Of a stretch of DNA of 64,000 nt, positions 62,430-64,000 are shown in pieces; position 1 is the stretch's first letter; the number at the start of each line of letters is the position of its first letter. Origin of the DNA: Rhizobium sophorae (GTDB lineage Bacteria > Pseudomonadota > Alphaproteobacteria > Rhizobiales > Rhizobiaceae). The notes beneath the pieces were generated by a model. The model was not told where the DNA came from and ran no database searches. It saw only the letters and a program-made list of their open reading frames with translations. The position numbers and the translations under genes are program-made. Location of the stretch: NCBI RefSeq assembly GCF_013087515.1, contig NZ_JABFCN010000023.1, forward strand, positions 248,001-312,000, in the 5' to 3' direction.

Positions 62430-63998
62430 TTATGCCGCGCTCAGGAGTTCGGCGCTAACCGGCATTCCCATATGAAAGCCCTGGACGCGGTCGATGCGAA
62501 GATCCTTGAGAAGGGAAAATTGCGCTGCAGTTTCGACGCCTTCCACCAGGATCGTATTCCCTCGATTGCGGATGAGAGCAATCATGTCCTGAAGCATCAT
62601 CAAACCGCGTGGGTTCGAGCAGTCGTGCAGGAAGGTTCTATCGACCTTGACCGTCTGAAACTCGATTGCCCTCAGCCAGGAGAGGCCCGCGAAGCCGCAA
62701 CCGAAGTCGTCAAGCCAGATTTCGACGCCGAGTGCCCGCAGATCGGCAATGCATTTAAGCACCTCCGACTGCATATCCATGTCCAGGCCCTCGGTCACTT
62801 CCAGGGCTAGTCGCGACCCGCAGACCCCGCACCGAGCAAGGATATCAGCGACACTGGCAGCAAAGCCGGTGGAACGCAGTTGTATCGGCGACACGTTGAC
62901 GCTGACGGTAGCCATGCGATCGGTCATCAGTATGTCCCGGCATGCCGTCTCGATCGCCCACCTGCCCAGTTCGAGGATAGCGCCACTTCGTTCTGCAATG
63001 GGGATGAATGTCTTCGGCGAAACCGCCGTGCCGTCCGGCATCCTGAGGCGCATCAAAGCCTCGACAGCTCTTGCTTTCCCGTTCGTCACGTCGAAGATCG
63101 GTTGGTACACGAGCGAGACAAGTTTGCGATCGATGGCGGCCGCCAGCAACGGGACGAGTTTACCAGCATGGTCGTCGGGGCGAGGCAATAACGGGTCAAA
63201 ACTACGAATGCAGTTTCGGCCACTTGCTTTGGCATTGTAGAGAGCGAGGTCGGCTTCACGTACTATTCGCTCAACTTTCTCTCCAACTTTCTCGCGGGTT
63301 AAGGCGACGCCGATGCTGACGGTTACGATCGACATATCATCTGGTCGCTCGTCATGAGCAATCGCAAGAGACTCGACTTCCATTCTGATCTTCTCGGCGA
63401 GAGTCATCGCGACCCTGGGGAGGGCAGCCGGCATGACCACGATAAACTCCTCGCCACCATACCTGCCGATCATGCCATCGGACGACTCTACAACCGCCTT
63501 CAGCGCATTGGCGATGACAGTCAGGCATCGGTCTCCTTCCTGATGTCCGTAGCGATCATTGAAGCATTTGAAAAAGTCGACGTCGATGAGGAACACGGAG
63601 AAGTCGCGGCGTTCGTCTTTCCAGGCGGCCCAGTATTCGTCGAGCCGCCGATCCAGCGCGCGTCTGTTGCCTATGCCTGTCAGGTAGTCAGTATGTGAAA
63701 GCTCGAGCAGTGACCGTCCGCGCTCGGACGCTTCCCAGTGCTGGTGGCGAGCTTCCGCCGCGTTCAGCAACACGTTTCGACGCTCGACATTCAATCGCCA
63801 ATTGACGAAGGACGTGAAGACAAAGCACGAAATGTAGAACAGCCCAAAGGCGAACTTGTAGGCTTGACTTGAAGGAAATAATACCTCGATCGTAATAAAA
63901 AATGCGCATAGAACGAGGCCCGAGGTGATCACCGAAAGCCGAAACGGGAAACTGAAAAAGAGGTTGGCGCCCATCATGAAGATGGCGCCGAATATCAT
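62430..63998 (-). CDS. GGDEF-EAL protein (c-di-GMP turnover), probably 5' truncated by the window end
   Basis: At least 522 residues. Hydrophobic helices at the N-terminus (about 1-70) belong to a membrane sensor that probably continues beyond the window. A GGDEF domain follows with RYGGEEF, but it lacks the RxxD I-site (ESSD is found instead). The C-terminal EAL domain has VEALMRLRM, NVSPIQL, the LEVTEGL Glu, LDDFGCGF, VKVDRTFL and VEGVET, so its phosphodiesterase residues look intact. It could make or break c-di-GMP. It is in the same direction as the acyltransferase gene, 260 bases upstream of it. Confidence 0.85.
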   Translation of the reverse strand: MIFGAIFMMGANLFFSFPFRLSVITSGLVLCAFFITIEVLFPSSQAYKFAFGLFYISCFVFTSFVNWRLNVERRNVLLNAAEARHQHWEASERGRSLLELSHTDYLTGIGNRRALDRRLDEYWAAWKDERRDFSVFLIDVDFFKCFNDRYGHQEGDRCLTVIANALKAVVESSDGMIGRYGGEEFIVVMPAALPRVAMTLAEKIRMEVESLAIAHDERPDDMSIVTVSIGVALTREKVGEKVERIVREADLALYNAKASGRNCIRSFDPLLPRPDDHAGKLVPLLAAAIDRKLVSLVYQPIFDVTNGKARAVEALMRLRMPDGTAVSPKTFIPIAERSGAILELGRWAIETACRDILMTDRMATVSVNVSPIQLRSTGFAASVADILARCGVCGSRLALEVTEGLDMDMQSEVLKCIADLRALGVEIWLDDFGCGFAGLSWLRAIEFQTVKVDRTFLHDCSNPRGLMMLQDMIALIRNRGNTILVEGVETAAQFSLLKDLRIDRVQGFHMGMPVSAELLSAA

Positions 63999-64000
63999 GT

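Overview
The window looks like a chromosomal or megaplasmid segment from an alphaproteobacterium of the Rhizobium/Sinorhizobium group. The coding sequence is GC-rich. There is a rhizobial RIME-type palindromic intergenic element (35694-35803). Many ABC importers sit beside private catabolic operons, and the enzymes are those expected of a soil or rhizosphere bacterium living on plant betaines and lignin-type aromatics. I found no rRNA, tRNA, CRISPR array, intact insertion sequence or phage module.

Layout. (1) 1-5.4 kb: assorted housekeeping genes: the end of a CPA1 Na+/H+ antiporter, an exported hypothetical protein, a transglutaminase-like protease, an AI-2E-type permease and a PHB-depolymerase-like esterase. 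(2) 5.6-15.4 kb: a minus-strand operon with a vanillin/salicylaldehyde-type dehydrogenase, a branched-chain-type ABC importer (SBP, two ATPases, two permeases), a coniferyl-alcohol-dehydrogenase-like SDR and a second paralogous aldehyde dehydrogenase. It is divergent from an AraC regulator, with a perfect 11-bp inverted repeat between them. (3) 15.8-20.2 kb: an unrelated island with a class III cyclase, a sulfite-oxidase-family molybdoenzyme, a frameshifted VOC gene and a Nudix hydrolase. (4) 20.3-26.1 kb: MarR regulator divergent from feruloyl-CoA synthetase, hydroxycinnamoyl-CoA hydratase/lyase, aryl-alcohol dehydrogenase and coniferyl-aldehyde dehydrogenase. Blocks 2 and 4 together encode import and side-chain degradation of coniferyl alcohol to ferulate, vanillin and vanillate; vanillate demethylation is not in the window. 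(5) 26.5-32.1 kb: a diguanylate cyclase, an FdhF/YdeP-type molybdopterin oxidoreductase with a small winged-helix partner, and an AraC regulator, followed by about 1 kb without genes. (6) 33-60.5 kb: a large betaine (quaternary amine) catabolic region. (7) 60.5-64 kb: an acyltransferase fused to a helical toroid-like domain, and a GGDEF-EAL protein that runs off the end.

The betaine region has three transcription blocks. The minus block reads TetR, ProC-like reductase, betaine-type SBP/permease/ATPase, then a decayed Ldh-family reductase. The plus block facing it encodes a flavin N-demethylase of the DgcA/N-methylproline-demethylase type, two DMSP-lyase-like cupins flanking a dedicated ETF (etfBA), and a complete glutathione-dependent formaldehyde pathway (gfa, frmA, fghA). 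It ends at a 26-bp perfect palindrome. A second plus operon of about 10 kb encodes GntR, a DapA-family lyase, an aldehyde dehydrogenase, a FAD amine oxidase, a second betaine ABC importer with two permease genes, a proline-racemase-family protein lacking the second catalytic cysteine, and a GlxA/GbdR-type AraC regulator. A convergent Rieske oxygenase and its reductase supply the first demethylation. The inferred flow is: import of a betaine such as stachydrine, oxygenase and flavoprotein demethylations that release formaldehyde, formaldehyde oxidation, then ring processing. The exact substrate is not decided by sequence. The least explained parts are the paired cupins, one without most metal ligands, and the Cys-to-Gly racemase homologue.
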